From Tenacibaculum finnmarkense genomovar ulcerans (GTDB lineage Bacteria; Bacteroidota; Bacteroidia; Flavobacteriales; Flavobacteriaceae), in contig NZ_OENE01000055.1 of NCBI RefSeq assembly GCF_900239495.1, forward strand, positions 1-64,000: 64,000 bases of DNA. Direction: 5' to 3'. Under the pieces are notes generated by a model. The model did not search any database. It was not told the origin of the DNA and saw only the letters and a program-made list of their open reading frames with translations. Both the position numbers and the translations under genes were made by a program. Each line of letters begins with the position of its first letter. Position 1 is the first letter of the stretch. Of the stretch, positions 34,588 to 45,696 are shown piece after piece.

Positions 34588-35580
34588 ATGTCAAACATTT
34601 ATCAAGAAATACAAAAACGTATTCTAGTGCTCGATGGAGCAATGGGAACCATGCTTCAGGCATACAAATTTACCGAAGAAGATTTCCGAGGAAAACGCTT
34701 TAAAAATTATCCAACATCGTTGCAAGGAAACAACGATTTACTCTCTATAACACAACCAAAAGCTATAAAAGAAATCCATGCAAAATACTTTGCAGCAGGC
34801 GCTGATATTATAGAAACCAATACTTTTTCGGGCACAACAATTGCGATGGCTGATTATCAAATGGAAGATTTGGTGTATGAATTAAATTATCAATCTGCAA
34901 AAATAGCCAAAGAAGTTTCCGATGAATTTACCCAAAAAGAACCGCATAAACCACGATTTGTAGCAGGTTCAATAGGTCCAACAAATCGTACTGCAAGTAT
35001 GTCGCCCGACGTAAACGATCCTGGGTATAGAGCTGTTACTTTTGAGGAATTACGCATTGCTTATAAGCAACAAGTGGAAGCACTTTTAGACGGCGGTTGC
35101 GATATTTTATTAGTAGAAACTGTTTTTGATACCCTAAACGCAAAAGCAGCATTATTTGCGATTGAAGAAGTAAAAGAAGCCCGAAAAATAGACGTTCCAA
35201 TCATGTTAAGCGGTACAATTACCGATGCCAGCGGAAGAACGTTGTCGGGGCAAACTGCAGAAGCTTTTTTAATTTCTATTTCTCATATTCCGCTATTATC
35301 CGTAGGATTTAACTGTGCTTTAGGCGCTAATTTATTACAACCTCATTTAGAGGCAATCGCTTCGAAAACCAACTTTGCAATTTCGGCACATCCAAATGCT
35401 GGACTTCCAAATGCTTTTGGCGAATACGACGAAACTGCTCAAGAAATGGGAAATCAAATTGAAGAATATTTTAAGAAAAATTTGATAAATATTATCGGCG
35501 GATGTTGCGGTACAACGCCAGAACATATTGCAACGATTTCGGAATTAGCAACTAAATATCCTCCAAGAAAATGCCTATAA
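34588..35580 (+). CDS. Methionine synthase, homocysteine-binding half
   Basis: This 330-residue protein corresponds to the N-terminal domain of cobalamin-dependent MetH. It has [11 protein letters not shown] (about 12), [35 protein letters not shown], and zinc ligands in FNCALGA (about 248) and [11 protein letters not shown] (about 310). It transfers methyl to homocysteine only together with the cobalamin-bearing part, encoded by the next gene, which overlaps its end by 10 bases. A split metH is usual in Flavobacteriia, not a recent break. It is directly controlled by the SAM-I riboswitch. Confidence 0.93.
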   Translation: MSNIYQEIQKRILVLDGAMGTMLQAYKFTEEDFRGKRFKNYPTSLQGNNDLLSITQPKAIKEIHAKYFAAGADIIETNTFSGTTIAMADYQMEDLVYELNYQSAKIAKEVSDEFTQKEPHKPRFVAGSIGPTNRTASMSPDVNDPGYRAVTFEELRIAYKQQVEALLDGGCDILLVETVFDTLNAKAALFAIEEVKEARKIDVPIMLSGTITDASGRTLSGQTAEAFLISISHIPLLSVGFNCALGANLLQPHLEAIASKTNFAISAHPNAGLPNAFGEYDETAQEMGNQIEEYFKKNLINIIGGCCGTTPEHIATISELATKYPPRKCL

Positions 35581-38261
35581 AACAAGAAATAAAACAAGAA
35601 AAATATTTGCATTTATCGGGTTTAGAACCATTGGTTTTAAATGAAAATAGCAATTTTATTAACGTTGGAGAACGTACCAATGTTGCAGGTTCTCGCAAGT
35701 TTTTACGATTGATAAAAGAAGAAAAATTTGAAGAAGCATTAGCCGTTGCAAGGCATCAGGTAGAAGGCGGAGCGCAAATTATCGATATTAATATGGATGA
35801 TGGTTTGATTGATGGAAAACAAGCCATGGTTCGGTTTTTAAATTTGATTGCTTCTGAGCCTGATATTTGCCGTGTTCCACTGATGATTGATAGCTCAAAG
35901 TGGGAAATTATTGAAGCAGGTTTACAGGTTGTACAAGGAAAAAGTATTGTAAATTCTATTTCTTTAAAAGAAGGGGAAGAAAATTTTATTTGGCAAGCAA
36001 CTCAAGTTAAAAGATACGGAGCAGCAGTAATTGTTATGGCTTTTGATCAGGTTGGGCAGGCGGATACATATCAAAGAAGAATAGAAATTGCAAAAAGGTC
36101 GTATGATATTTTGGTTGATAAAGTAGGCTTTGCATCCGAAGATATTATTTTTGATTTGAATATTTTCCCTGTCGCCACAGGAATGGAAGAACACCGAAAA
36201 AATGCTATCGATTTTATTGAAGCAACTCGCTGGGTTCGTCAAAATTTGCCAAATGTAAGCGTAAGTGGTGGCGTTAGTAATGTGTCTTTTTCTTTCCGAG
36301 GAAATAATACCGTGCGAGAAGCAATGCACTCGGTTTTTCTGTATTATGCGATTCAAGCTGGAATGAATATTGGAATTGTAAACCCAGCAATGTTAGAAAT
36401 TTATGATGATATTCCAAAAGATTTATTAGCGCATATTGAAGATATTATTTTAGATAGAAGAGAAGACGCAACCGAGCGTTTATTAGATTTTGCTGAAACG
36501 GTAAAAGGCGTTAAAAAACAAGATGAAGCAACTGTTTTAGCGTGGCGAAGTTTACCATTGCAAGACCGAATTACGCATTGTTTGGTAAAAGGAATTGATG
36601 CTTTTATTTTAGAAGATATTGAACAAGCACGGCAAGAAGCCCAAAAACCAATTCAAGTTATTGAAGGCAATTTAATGATCGGTATGAATGTGGTTGGCGA
36701 TTTATTTGGTGCAGGAAAAATGTTTCTGCCTCAAGTAGTAAAATCGGCTCGGGTGATGAAAAAAGCAGTGGCATATTTAAACCCATTTATTGAAGCCGAA
36801 AAAGGCGAAAAACAACAAGCTTTAGGGAAAATTTTAATGGCAACTGTAAAAGGCGATGTGCACGATATTGGTAAAAATATTGTAAGCGTTGTTTTGGGAT
36901 GTAATAATTATGAAATTGTTGATTTAGGTGTAATGGTTGCACCTGAAAAAATTATTGAAACCGCTAAAAAAGAACATGTTGATATTATTGGTTTATCAGG
37001 ATTAATAACGCCTTCTTTAGATGAAATGGTGTATTTGGCAAAGGAAATGGAGCGTCAAAATTTTACGGTTCCCTTGCTAATTGGCGGGGCAACAACTTCA
37101 AAAGCACATACGGCAGTAAAAATAGATACCCAATATAAAAATGCGGTGGTTCATGTAAATGATGCTTCAAGAGCGGTAACGGTTGTTAGTGATTTGTTAA
37201 ACAAAGAAACGAGTAACACTTATGTTGCAAAACTTAAAAAAGATTACGATGAATTTCGTGAAAAGTTCTTAAAACGAGGAAAAACAAAGGCATATACTTC
37301 TATTGAAGAAGCTAGAAAACGCAAATTTAAAATAGATTGGGAAATGTCATCAATAGTAAAACCAAAAGAATTAGGTGTTCAAACTTTAGAACAAGTAAGT
37401 TTAAAAGAATTAGTACCTTTTATTGATTGGAGTCCGTTTTTTAGAAGTTGGGATTTGCACGGAAAATACCCCGCTATTTTAACTGATGAAATTGTCGGTG
37501 AACAGGCAACACAATTATTTGAAGATTCAAAAATAATTTTAGATAAAATCATTAGCAAGCAATTGTTAAAATCTAAAGCAATTTTCGGCTTATTTGAAGC
37601 AAATTCTATAAACGATGATGATATTTCTATTCAGAAAAATTCAAAAGAAATTGCTGTTTTTAGAACCCTGCGTCAGCAATTAAAAAAGCGAGATGGAAAA
37701 CCAAGTATTGCTTTAGCCGATTTTATAGCTCCAAAAGAATTAGGAAAACAAGATTATATGGGGGCATTTTGTACTGCAATTTTTGGGGCAGACCAGTTAG
37801 CAAAAAAATATAAAGACAAAGAAGACGATTATAATGCGATTATGGTACAGGCAATTGCCGATCGTTTTGCCGAAGCTTTTGCGGAATATTTGCATCACAG
37901 AATACGAACAAAACATTGGGGATATGCATTTGATGAAACTTTATCGAACGAAGAGTTAATTAAAGAAAATTATAAAGGAATCCGTCCTGCACCGGGCTAT
38001 CCTGCTTGCCCTGATCATTTAGAAAAACAAACGATTTGGAGTCTTTTAAATGTCGAAGAAAAAATAGGCGTAACCCTTACCGAAAGTTTAGCGATGTGGC
38101 CAGCAGCAGCAGTTTCGGGATATTATTTTGCAAATAAAGAAGCAAAATACTTCGGATTAGGGAAAATTACCGATGACCAAGTGCGTGATTTTGCAGATAG
38201 AAAAAATATCACTTTAGAAAAAGCTAGAAAATGGTTACATCCTGCTATTGCCGATGTATAA
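35571..38261 (+). CDS. metH: Methionine synthase, folate/cobalamin/reactivation half
   Basis: This 896-residue protein holds the rest of MetH: a pterin-binding domain (about 20-290, [43 protein letters not shown]) and a helical cap. Then come the B12-binding domain with [10 protein letters not shown] (about 432) and [14 protein letters not shown], and a C-terminal SAM-binding reactivation domain (about 580-896, [15 protein letters not shown]). It starts by 10-base overlap inside the first half, so the two are translationally coupled and should be made in equal amounts. The presence of B12 motifs means methionine synthesis here depends on cobalamin. Confidence 0.95.
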   Translation: MPIKQEIKQEKYLHLSGLEPLVLNENSNFINVGERTNVAGSRKFLRLIKEEKFEEALAVARHQVEGGAQIIDINMDDGLIDGKQAMVRFLNLIASEPDICRVPLMIDSSKWEIIEAGLQVVQGKSIVNSISLKEGEENFIWQATQVKRYGAAVIVMAFDQVGQADTYQRRIEIAKRSYDILVDKVGFASEDIIFDLNIFPVATGMEEHRKNAIDFIEATRWVRQNLPNVSVSGGVSNVSFSFRGNNTVREAMHSVFLYYAIQAGMNIGIVNPAMLEIYDDIPKDLLAHIEDIILDRREDATERLLDFAETVKGVKKQDEATVLAWRSLPLQDRITHCLVKGIDAFILEDIEQARQEAQKPIQVIEGNLMIGMNVVGDLFGAGKMFLPQVVKSARVMKKAVAYLNPFIEAEKGEKQQALGKILMATVKGDVHDIGKNIVSVVLGCNNYEIVDLGVMVAPEKIIETAKKEHVDIIGLSGLITPSLDEMVYLAKEMERQNFTVPLLIGGATTSKAHTAVKIDTQYKNAVVHVNDASRAVTVVSDLLNKETSNTYVAKLKKDYDEFREKFLKRGKTKAYTSIEEARKRKFKIDWEMSSIVKPKELGVQTLEQVSLKELVPFIDWSPFFRSWDLHGKYPAILTDEIVGEQATQLFEDSKIILDKIISKQLLKSKAIFGLFEANSINDDDISIQKNSKEIAVFRTLRQQLKKRDGKPSIALADFIAPKELGKQDYMGAFCTAIFGADQLAKKYKDKEDDYNAIMVQAIADRFAEAFAEYLHHRIRTKHWGYAFDETLSNEELIKENYKGIRPAPGYPACPDHLEKQTIWSLLNVEEKIGVTLTESLAMWPAAAVSGYYFANKEAKYFGLGKITDDQVRDFADRKNITLEKARKWLHPAIADV

Positions 38262-38262
38262 G

Positions 38263-38545
38263 AGCCTGTTTAAAAATTAAATAAACTGTCAGTTCGAGTG
38301 ATTTTTTTTCTTCAAAAAAATTGTATCGAGAACTTTTTTAATATTAAAGTTAATCAACATGAAATAATTCAAATTCTCGATACTATTTTAATTCCTTTTA
38401 GTCATTAAAATCACTCGAATTGACAATAATTATCAAAAAAAGCAAAGAACTACGGTAAATCAGGATGCGAAACTGAAATAAATTCAGTTTGACGGATTCG
38501 ATTTTTCAGCTATAAAACCTTTTTAAATAAAATTTAAACAGGCTT
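38263..38545 (+). repeat. Palindromic MITE-like element, best full copy B
   Basis: The ends AGCCTGTTTAAA and TTTAAACAGGCT form a perfect 12-bp terminal inverted repeat. A central fold joins TGTCAGTTCGAGTGATTTT with AAAATCACTCGAATTGACA, and TATCGAGAA with TTCTCGATA. A right arm contains AATCAGGATGCGAAACTGAA. It begins two bases after the metH stop and ends 23 bases before metF, so it sits in what should be one transcript. It codes for nothing. Confidence 0.85.
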
Positions 38546-38567
38546 TAAATCATTAAAAATAAATTTT

Positions 38568-39524
38568 ATGAAAGTAACCAAACATATCGAAAAAGCAAAC
38601 GGAAAAACATTGTTTTCGTTTGAAATTATTCCGCCGAAAAAAGGAAATAATATTCAAGATTTATATCAAAACATTGAGCCGTTAATGGAATTTAATCCCC
38701 CTTTTATCGATGTTACAACCTCAAGAGAAGAGCATTTATATATTGATAAAGGAAACGGTTTATTAGATCGGAAAATTACTAGAATGCGTCCTGGAACAGT
38801 TGGTATTTGTGCGGCGATAAAACATAAATACGATGTCGATACCGTGCCACACGTGCTTTGTGGCGGTTTTAGTAAAGAAGAAACCGAATATTTATTGGTC
38901 GATTGCCATTATTTAGGTATCGAAAATGTAATGGCATTGCGAGGCGATGCCATGAGTCATCAGCGGTATTTTGAGGTGAGTAAAGGCGGGCATCAATATG
39001 CAACACAATTGGTGGCGCAAATTAAAAATTTAAATAAAGGGAAATATTTACACGATGTAATTGAGGCAAATCATAAGGCTGATTTTTGTATTGGCGTTGC
39101 GGGATATCCCGAAAAACATTTAGAAGCTCCGTCGCTACAAACCGATTTAAAACGCCTAAAAGAAAAAGTCGATGCAGGGGCAGATTATGTGGTTACGCAA
39201 ATGTTTTTTGACAATAAAAAGTATTTTGAGTTTGTAAAACACGCAAGAGAAATGGGCATTACCGTGCCGATTATCCCTGGGATAAAACCGATTTCGGTAA
39301 AGCGTCATTTGCAATTATTACCACAGGTTTTTAAAATTGATTTGCCACAAAATTTAATCACCGAAATAGAATTGTGTAAAAATAATCAGCAGGTTCGAGA
39401 GCTTGGAATTGCATGGGCAATTGCGCAATCGCAAGAATTATTAAAGTCGGGTGTGCCTGTTTTACATTATTATTCTATGGGGAAAAGTGACAATATTAAA
39501 GCGATTTCCAAGGCGTTATTTTAA
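38568..39524 (+). CDS. metF: Methylenetetrahydrofolate reductase
   Basis: MetF reduces 5,10-methylene-THF to 5-methyl-THF, the methyl donor for MetH. The 318-residue TIM-barrel flavoprotein shows FSFEIIPPKKG (about 16), VTTSREEH, HVLCGGFSKEETEYLL, NVMALRGDA (about 125), DFCIGVAGYPEKHLEAPS and TQMFFDNKKYF, in normal family order. It follows metH, separated by the MITE copy. Its last 9 bases overlap the end of the convergent gene on the minus strand. Confidence 0.95.
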   Translation: MKVTKHIEKANGKTLFSFEIIPPKKGNNIQDLYQNIEPLMEFNPPFIDVTTSREEHLYIDKGNGLLDRKITRMRPGTVGICAAIKHKYDVDTVPHVLCGGFSKEETEYLLVDCHYLGIENVMALRGDAMSHQRYFEVSKGGHQYATQLVAQIKNLNKGKYLHDVIEANHKADFCIGVAGYPEKHLEAPSLQTDLKRLKEKVDAGADYVVTQMFFDNKKYFEFVKHAREMGITVPIIPGIKPISVKRHLQLLPQVFKIDLPQNLITEIELCKNNQQVRELGIAWAIAQSQELLKSGVPVLHYYSMGKSDNIKAISKALF

Positions 39525-41099
39525 TTTTTTAGCACTATTTTTAGAATTTTGAAGGTATTTGTTTTTGATGATTTCGGCGACTGTTTTATTTTCTATTTTA
39601 GATGCCAACCACGAAAGAATGTCTAAATATAGGAAGGCTCTTTTTTCATACGGATGATTTTCATATACTTTTAATCGATCATAAATTTTTTTAAATTCCT
39701 TTTTTATTTGATGTGGATATACGTCGCCTAGCGCTTTTATTGACGATATAAGTTCTTTTTGAACTTCTTGAAGGTTTTCCATTTTTAATAAAAAGCGGTA
39801 GGTGTCTTTAAATTGTAATTCAAAATCGTAATCTAAACCGCATTCGTAATGGGCAATTAAACTTAAAACTCTGGCAAAACATTGCAGGTCTTGGGCTACA
39901 TGTATTTTTTTCGATTTTATAATTTTATTCAAGTAAAAAATACATTCTTTATTGTTGCCCATTCCAAAATATAAACTAGCTATTTTATAATACAACACAA
40001 CAATATGATGGTTGTCTAACTTGTTTTTATAAAGTGCAATTTTACTATTTATAGTGGCTACTAAATATGCTCCTTCTGAAAAACTTCCTTCTAAAAAATG
40101 CAGGTGTAATTTGTTTGCATAATAGTATTGAAAAATTAAAATTTCGGTATTGCTATTTATTGGGATGTCGTTATTTTCGATTTCTTTTTCAAAAAAAAGC
40201 AGTTCTTTTTTAAATTTGGTAAAATGCTTGATGAAAAATAAGCTTTCTAATAAATAGTTTTTTCCTTTTAAGTAAAAAACAGGATGAATTGCAATGTTTT
40301 TAGGATCGTTTTTAAATAAATCGACCCATTTATTGGCATATTTATAGCTTTGTAAAAAATCTTGTGTTAAAAAACTACGCCATAAATGAGCCTTGTAAAG
40401 CCATAATTTTTCTCTAAATCCTAAGGTATCATACTGGTAATTTGGCAATCTTGAATTAAAATAAGAAGTTGCTTTTTGAAGCTCAATATCATTTTTTACA
40501 TAGCCGTTTTTTAACAAAGCGCCATATAATTGTAGCGATAAATTAGACAATTTACTAGCAATTACATTTTGCTGACTCAGTTCTTTTGCTTGAATGGTTA
40601 ATTGGTCTGATCGGGTGCTAATACTTCGGGTAATATATTGACTTTCAATGACTTTTTCAAATTCTACAATTTCGTAAGCAATGTTTTTTTCTTCGCTATC
40701 AATCGCCATATTTTTGGCTTTATCGAGTAGTTTTAAACTTTGTTTGTACAATCCTTTTTGATACAAAATAGTCGCAAAATCTAACAATTCTCGTATTTGA
40801 ATTCGGATGTTTTTATGTGCGGGGTTCATCCGCAGACTAATTAAAATTTGCTTGTATAAATGTGCTTTTAAATTAGAGAGCTGCTGTTTGCTTACAATAT
40901 TATTTTTGATGATAATTTTTTCATCATATTTTTTTTGTTTATCTAAAAATTTGAACAGCGCAAAAAATTTAGCGTCATTGTTTCCTTCTAAACGACCAAC
41001 GTAAAGGTTAAACTGACGTTTTTCAGATTTTGATAAAGATTTTATCAGTACAAATAACGTATCGTTTTGTTGATTGAACGGTGTAGTATAGTTTGTCAT
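39516..41099 (-). CDS. Helical-repeat (TPR-like) protein of unknown function
   Basis: This 527-residue soluble protein has no signal peptide. It is almost wholly alpha-helical with repeated 30-40-residue helix pairs (for example QKGLYKQSLKLLDKAKNMAI, YYKIASLYFGMGNNKECIFYLNKIIKSKK), suggesting a TPR-like superhelix. The N-terminal about 80 residues (KSLSKSEKRQFNLYVGRLEGN, QQLSNLKAHLYKQILISLR) look like a conserved Bacteroidota domain whose name I do not know. It is transcribed towards metF and overlaps its stop region. It probably acts as a protein-interaction scaffold; no specific role can be assigned. Confidence 0.8.
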   Translation of the reverse strand: MTNYTTPFNQQNDTLFVLIKSLSKSEKRQFNLYVGRLEGNNDAKFFALFKFLDKQKKYDEKIIIKNNIVSKQQLSNLKAHLYKQILISLRMNPAHKNIRIQIRELLDFATILYQKGLYKQSLKLLDKAKNMAIDSEEKNIAYEIVEFEKVIESQYITRSISTRSDQLTIQAKELSQQNVIASKLSNLSLQLYGALLKNGYVKNDIELQKATSYFNSRLPNYQYDTLGFREKLWLYKAHLWRSFLTQDFLQSYKYANKWVDLFKNDPKNIAIHPVFYLKGKNYLLESLFFIKHFTKFKKELLFFEKEIENNDIPINSNTEILIFQYYYANKLHLHFLEGSFSEGAYLVATINSKIALYKNKLDNHHIVVLYYKIASLYFGMGNNKECIFYLNKIIKSKKIHVAQDLQCFARVLSLIAHYECGLDYDFELQFKDTYRFLLKMENLQEVQKELISSIKALGDVYPHQIKKEFKKIYDRLKVYENHPYEKRAFLYLDILSWLASKIENKTVAEIIKNKYLQNSKNSAKKLK

Positions 41100-41193
41100 A
41101 AACTCTTATTTTTCAGTGCTTTAAAATATTTTTTTTAAAGTTAAATATCGTAGGTTATCCTTTTTTTTTAAATAAATTAAAGACATCAACAGC

Positions 41194-41201
41194 TATATTT
41201 G
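41194..41201 (+). promoter_or_regulatory. Candidate -7 box for the leu operon
   Basis: TATATTTG fits TAnnTTTG and lies 30 bases before the leuA start codon, so the leader is only about 20 nt. That leaves no room for an attenuator like the one ahead of ilvD. No clear -33 box. Confidence 0.5.
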
Positions 41202-41230
41202 ATTAATTAAAGGTAAATAAATTAAGATAG

Positions 41231-42406
41231 ATGCAAAACGATAAAGTACAAATTTTTGATACAACACTTCGTGATGGCGAGCAAGTGCCTGGTTGTAAGT
41301 TAGACACGACACAAAAATTAATTATCGCCGAAAGGCTTGATTTTTTAGGAGTCGATGTTATTGAAGCTGGTTTTCCTGTGTCAAGCCCTGGAGATTTTGC
41401 TTCGGTACAAGAAATTTCAAAAATTGTTAAAAATGCTACCGTTTGTGGATTAACACGCGCGGTTAAAAAAGATATTGAAGTGGCAGCCGCAGCGTTAAAA
41501 AATGCGGTGAAACCAAGAATTCATACAGGAATCGGAACAAGTGATTCTCATATAAAATATAAATTTAATTCTTCACAAAGTGAGGTTATCCGAAGAGGAA
41601 AAGAAGCGGTTTCTTATGCTAAAAATTTTGTGGACGATGTAGAGTTTTACGCCGAAGATGCAGGAAGAACCGACAATGTTTTCTTGGCAAAGGTTTGTGA
41701 AGAAATGATAAAATCGGGCGCTACGGTTTTAAATATTCCTGATACCACAGGATATTGTTTGCCTGAAGAATATGGTGCGAAAATTAAATATTTAAAAGAG
41801 AATGTAAAAGGAATTGAAAATGTAATCTTATCTTGTCATTGTCATAACGATTTAGGCTTGGCAACCGCAAATTCAATTGCTGGAGTTATTAACGGAGCAA
41901 GGCAAATAGAATGTACGGTTAACGGAATCGGGGAGCGTGCAGGAAATACCGCTTTAGAGGAAGTGGTAATGATTTTAAAACAACATCCGTATTTGAATTT
42001 ACAGACCGATATTAACACCAAATTATTGTACGATACTAGTATAATGGTGCGTGAAAGTATGGGAATGGATGTACAAGCAAACAAAGCAATTGTAGGAGCA
42101 AATGCCTTTGCGCATAGTTCAGGAATTCATCAAGATGGGGTTATCAAAAACCGTGAAACCTACGAAATTATGAATCCGTTAGATGTTGGTGTAACAGAAA
42201 GTGCCATCGTTTTAACTGCCCGAAGCGGAAGAGCGGCATTGGCATATCGTTCTAAAAATATAGGCTACGAATTGACCAAAATACAGTTAGATTCGGCATA
42301 TCAGTTATTCTTAAAAGTTGCCGATACTCAAAAAGAAGTAGTTGATCAAGATCTTCATAGATTAATGGAGGAAGTCAATAAAATATCAAAAATAATAGTA
42401 GCATAA
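41231..42406 (+). CDS. leuA: 2-isopropylmalate synthase, short form
   Basis: LeuA condenses 2-oxoisovalerate with acetyl-CoA in the first committed step to leucine. This 391-residue protein has the HMGL-like barrel with [13 protein letters not shown] (about 9-21), [30 protein letters not shown], the metal motif [14 protein letters not shown] (about 200) and [11 protein letters not shown]. It stops before the C-terminal leucine-binding regulatory domain found in the roughly 520-residue enterobacterial enzyme, so leucine feedback at this site is not expected. A homocitrate-synthase identity is unlikely because leuCDB follow. Confidence 0.92.
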   Translation: MQNDKVQIFDTTLRDGEQVPGCKLDTTQKLIIAERLDFLGVDVIEAGFPVSSPGDFASVQEISKIVKNATVCGLTRAVKKDIEVAAAALKNAVKPRIHTGIGTSDSHIKYKFNSSQSEVIRRGKEAVSYAKNFVDDVEFYAEDAGRTDNVFLAKVCEEMIKSGATVLNIPDTTGYCLPEEYGAKIKYLKENVKGIENVILSCHCHNDLGLATANSIAGVINGARQIECTVNGIGERAGNTALEEVVMILKQHPYLNLQTDINTKLLYDTSIMVRESMGMDVQANKAIVGANAFAHSSGIHQDGVIKNRETYEIMNPLDVGVTESAIVLTARSGRAALAYRSKNIGYELTKIQLDSAYQLFLKVADTQKEVVDQDLHRLMEEVNKISKIIVA

Positions 42407-42438
42407 ATTAGCACAAATAAATAATAGCATAAATGATA

Positions 42439-43821
42439 ATGGGAAAAACATTATTTGATAAAGTTTGGGACGCTCATGTGGTAGATACCATTGAAAACGG
42501 TCCACAGGTTTTATATATAGACAAGCATTTAATTCACGAAGTTACCAGCCCTCAGGCTTTTAATGAGTTGAAAGAACGAAATATTCCAGTTGCAAGACCC
42601 GATAAAATTGTTGCTACCGCTGACCATAATACGCCAACGGTAAATCAGCATTTGCCTATTGAGGATGATTTATCGAGAAATCAATTAGCAGAATTAACTA
42701 AAAATTGTAAGGAAAATAATATTACTTTATACGAATTAGGGCACGAAAATAACGGAATTGTTCACGTTATAGCGCCAGAATTAGGAATTACACAGCCAGG
42801 AATGACCATGGTTTGTGGAGATTCGCATACATCTACACATGGAGCTTTTGGAACCATTGCTTTCGGAATTGGAACAAGTCAAGTGGCACAAGTTTTTGCA
42901 AGCCAATGTTTGTTGCTTCAAAAACCCAAAAGCTTGCGTGTTACGGTAAACGGAAAATTGAAAAAAGGTGTTTTACCAAAAGATGTGATACTTTATATTA
43001 TAGCTCAATTAGGAACCAATTCAGGGACAGGTTATTTTTGCGAATACGCAGGAAATGTCTTTGAAGAAATGTCGATGGAAGGCAGAATGACGGTTTGTAA
43101 TATGAGTATTGAAATGGGCGCAAGAGGAGGAATGATAGCGCCTGATAAAACTACTTTTGACTACGTAAAAGGAAAAGAATTTGCACCAAAAGGTAGTGAT
43201 TTTGATAAAAAAGTAGCTTATTGGGAAACCTTAAAAACGGATGCTGATGCTACTTTTGATAAGGAATATACGTTAAATGCCCAAGATATTGAGCCGATGC
43301 TAACCTTCGGAACAAACCCAGGAATGGGAATTAAAATTTCTGAAAATATTCCGCAGGAAAATGATGCTTCTTTTGAAAAATCATTGGCGTACATGAATTT
43401 TAAAAAAGGGGAAACTTTAATTGATAAACAAGTAAATTATGTGTTTATCGGAAGTTGTACAAATTCTCGAATTGAAGATTTTAGAGAGGTTGCAAATTAC
43501 GTAAAAGGAAAGCAAAAAGCACAAAATGTAAATGCCTGGTTAGTTCCGGGATCGCAAAAAGTGGCAAAACAAATTGAGGCGGAGGGCTTAAAAACTATTT
43601 TTGAAACTGCTGGTTTTGAACTGCGTCAGCCTGGTTGTTCGGCTTGTTTGGCAATGAATGACGATAAAATTCCGGAAGGTGAATATTGCGTTTCTACCTC
43701 TAACAGAAATTTTGAAGGTAGGCAAGGGCAAGGATCTAGAACTATTTTAGCAAGTCCATTAATTGCCGCAGCAACTGCTGTTGCAGGAAAAATTATTGAT
43801 ATTACAAAACAGTTAAATTAA
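42439..43821 (+). CDS. leuC: 3-isopropylmalate dehydratase large subunit
   Basis: LeuC, with LeuD, isomerises 2- to 3-isopropylmalate. I prefer the ATG at 42439 ([15 protein letters not shown], the family start) over one two codons upstream. The 460-residue aconitase-type protein has [13 protein letters not shown], the 4Fe-4S cysteines in [15 protein letters not shown] (about 345) and [10 protein letters not shown] (about 405-410), and [15 protein letters not shown]. Second gene of the leuACDB operon. Confidence 0.95.
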   Translation: MGKTLFDKVWDAHVVDTIENGPQVLYIDKHLIHEVTSPQAFNELKERNIPVARPDKIVATADHNTPTVNQHLPIEDDLSRNQLAELTKNCKENNITLYELGHENNGIVHVIAPELGITQPGMTMVCGDSHTSTHGAFGTIAFGIGTSQVAQVFASQCLLLQKPKSLRVTVNGKLKKGVLPKDVILYIIAQLGTNSGTGYFCEYAGNVFEEMSMEGRMTVCNMSIEMGARGGMIAPDKTTFDYVKGKEFAPKGSDFDKKVAYWETLKTDADATFDKEYTLNAQDIEPMLTFGTNPGMGIKISENIPQENDASFEKSLAYMNFKKGETLIDKQVNYVFIGSCTNSRIEDFREVANYVKGKQKAQNVNAWLVPGSQKVAKQIEAEGLKTIFETAGFELRQPGCSACLAMNDDKIPEGEYCVSTSNRNFEGRQGQGSRTILASPLIAAATAVAGKIIDITKQLN

Positions 43822-43822
43822 A

Positions 43823-44401
43823 ATGGAAAAATTTATAAAATTAACCGATACAGCGGTTCCGTTGCTAACAGAAAATGTAGATACCGATCAAATTATTCCT
43901 GCTCGTTTTTTAAAAGCGACTGATAAAAAAGGATTTGGTGATAATGTTTTTAGAGATTGGCGTTTTCATAAAGATGGAAGCCTAAATGAAGAATTTATCT
44001 TAAATAATAAAAATTATACAGGAAGTATTTTAATTGCTGGCGATAATTTTGGCTGTGGTTCGAGTAGAGAACACGCGGCTTGGGCGTTGTCTGGCTACGG
44101 GTTTAAAGTAGTGGTTAGTAGCTTTTTTGCTGATATTTTTAAAGGGAACGCTTTGAATAACGGAATTTTACCCGTGCAGGTATCCGAAGAGTATTTAAAA
44201 AAATTATTGAAAAAAATCACTGAAAATCCAACGACAAGTGTTATTATTGACTTAGAAAATCAAGAAATTAAAACAGCTGTTGGTACGCGTAGTTTTGAAA
44301 TTAATCCATATAAAAAAGTATGTATGATTAATGGCTATGATGACATTGATTTTTTAGTAAGTAAAAAAGATAAAATAGAAGCTTTTGAGGCTTCATTATA
44401 A
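43823..44401 (+). CDS. leuD: 3-isopropylmalate dehydratase small subunit
   Basis: The 192-residue swivel-domain partner of LeuC has [12 protein letters not shown] (about 20-31), the catalytic loop [17 protein letters not shown] (about 73-89) and [16 protein letters not shown]. It begins one base after the leuC stop, so the pair is translationally linked. Normal length for the family. Confidence 0.95.
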   Translation: MEKFIKLTDTAVPLLTENVDTDQIIPARFLKATDKKGFGDNVFRDWRFHKDGSLNEEFILNNKNYTGSILIAGDNFGCGSSREHAAWALSGYGFKVVVSSFFADIFKGNALNNGILPVQVSEEYLKKLLKKITENPTTSVIIDLENQEIKTAVGTRSFEINPYKKVCMINGYDDIDFLVSKKDKIEAFEASL

Positions 44402-44411
44402 AAGATAAAAG

Positions 44412-45527
44412 ATGAAATTTAATATCGCTGTAATTCCCGGGGATGGTATAGGTCCAGAAGTAACTGCTCAGGCACAAAAAGTGTTAAAAGCAGTAGCAAA
44501 TGTGTATGATCATACCTTTATGTTTAAAGAGGCTTTAATGGGTGCTTGCGCTATTGATAAAACGGGAAATCCGTTGCCAGAAGAAACGATTGATTTATGT
44601 AAAAAAAGTGATGCCATTTTATTTGGTGCCATCGGTGATCCTAAATATGATAACGACCCTACTGCAAAGGTGCGCCCAGAGCAAGGTTTGTTAAAATTAC
44701 GAAAAGAATTAGGTCTTTTTTGCAACGAGCGTCCTGTAAAAGCATACAGTCAATTAATTGATAATTCTCCCTTAAAAAGAGAAATTATTCAAGGGACTGA
44801 TATTACTATTTATAGAGAATTAACGGGCGGAATTTACTTCGGAACAAAAGAATTAAGTGACGATAAGCAAACGGCTTCTGACAGCTGTTCTTATTCGGTA
44901 TTTGAAATTGAACGCATTGCGCATTTGGCTTTTAAAGCAGCGCAAAACAGGCGTAAAAAATTAACGTTAGTCGATAAGGCAAACGTGCTGGAAACCTCAA
45001 GATTGTGGCGTAAAACAGTTACCGCTTTAGCAAAACAATATCCTGATGTAGCGCTTGATTTTATTTATGTTGATAACGCTGCGATGCAATTAATTTTAAA
45101 TCCGAAGCAGTTTGACGTTATTTTAACCGAAAATTTATTTGGCGATATTTTATCGGATGAAGCAAGTGTAATTGGTGGTTCTATCGGTTTATTGGCTTCT
45201 TCATCTATCGGAAAAGAAAATGCACTTTTTGAACCAATTCACGGTTCATTTCCACAAGCAAAAGGAAAAGATATAGCTAATCCGTTAGCGGCTATTTTAT
45301 CGGCAGCGATGTTGTTGAAACATTTAGGTTTACACGAAGAATCGTTTGTTGTAGAAGCGGCTGTTGATAAATCATTAGAATTAGGAATAACGACTCAAGA
45401 TATTGCTTCGGATAAGAATTTTGGAACAAGTAAGGTTGGTGATTTTATTGCTGATTATATCTATAACAAAGAGGATAGCAATATCAATTTTAAAAATATT
45501 CACATGGGGCAGAGTACTATTATATAG
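44412..45527 (+). CDS. leuB: 3-isopropylmalate dehydrogenase
   Basis: LeuB oxidatively decarboxylates 3-isopropylmalate using NAD. The 371-residue protein shows VIPGDGIGPEV (about 6), GAIGDPKYDN, RPEQGLLKLRKELGLFCNERPVKAY (about 100), RELTGGIYFG, DKANVLETSRLWR, and the metal/NAD region NLFGDILSDEASVIGGSIGLL and EPIHGSFPQAKGKDIANP. Last gene of leuACDB; a strong terminator follows 48 bases later. A longer overlapping frame near its 3' end is not a gene. Confidence 0.95.
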   Translation: MKFNIAVIPGDGIGPEVTAQAQKVLKAVANVYDHTFMFKEALMGACAIDKTGNPLPEETIDLCKKSDAILFGAIGDPKYDNDPTAKVRPEQGLLKLRKELGLFCNERPVKAYSQLIDNSPLKREIIQGTDITIYRELTGGIYFGTKELSDDKQTASDSCSYSVFEIERIAHLAFKAAQNRRKKLTLVDKANVLETSRLWRKTVTALAKQYPDVALDFIYVDNAAMQLILNPKQFDVILTENLFGDILSDEASVIGGSIGLLASSSIGKENALFEPIHGSFPQAKGKDIANPLAAILSAAMLLKHLGLHEESFVVEAAVDKSLELGITTQDIASDKNFGTSKVGDFIADYIYNKEDSNINFKNIHMGQSTII

Positions 45528-45575
45528 TTGCTCGCTTTGGTTGGTGAATAATTTAATTTTTGAAATATATTATAA

Positions 45576-45606
45576 AATCCCGTACTTTTTAGTGCGGGAT
45601 TTTTTG
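45576..45606 (+). terminator. Terminator of the leu operon
   Basis: AATCCCGTACT pairs with AGTGCGGGATT over 11 bp (one G-U) around a short loop of T, followed by TTTT. Confidence 0.9.
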
Positions 45607-45696
45607 TTGGGTTTTGAACTGGTTAATTCTTTAAATACATATTTTATATTACATCTTATAAAAGATACAACTATTTTAACTACTTTACTTTTTATT

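Noticed and set aside
35571-35580. Split methionine synthase as a frameshift or pseudogene
   Set aside because: Both halves keep all catalytic motifs, overlap in the manner of coupled genes, and the split is usual in Flavobacteriia.
35964-36356. 130-codon minus-strand frame inside metH
   Set aside because: It lies opposite the conserved pterin-binding domain and shows no family signature.
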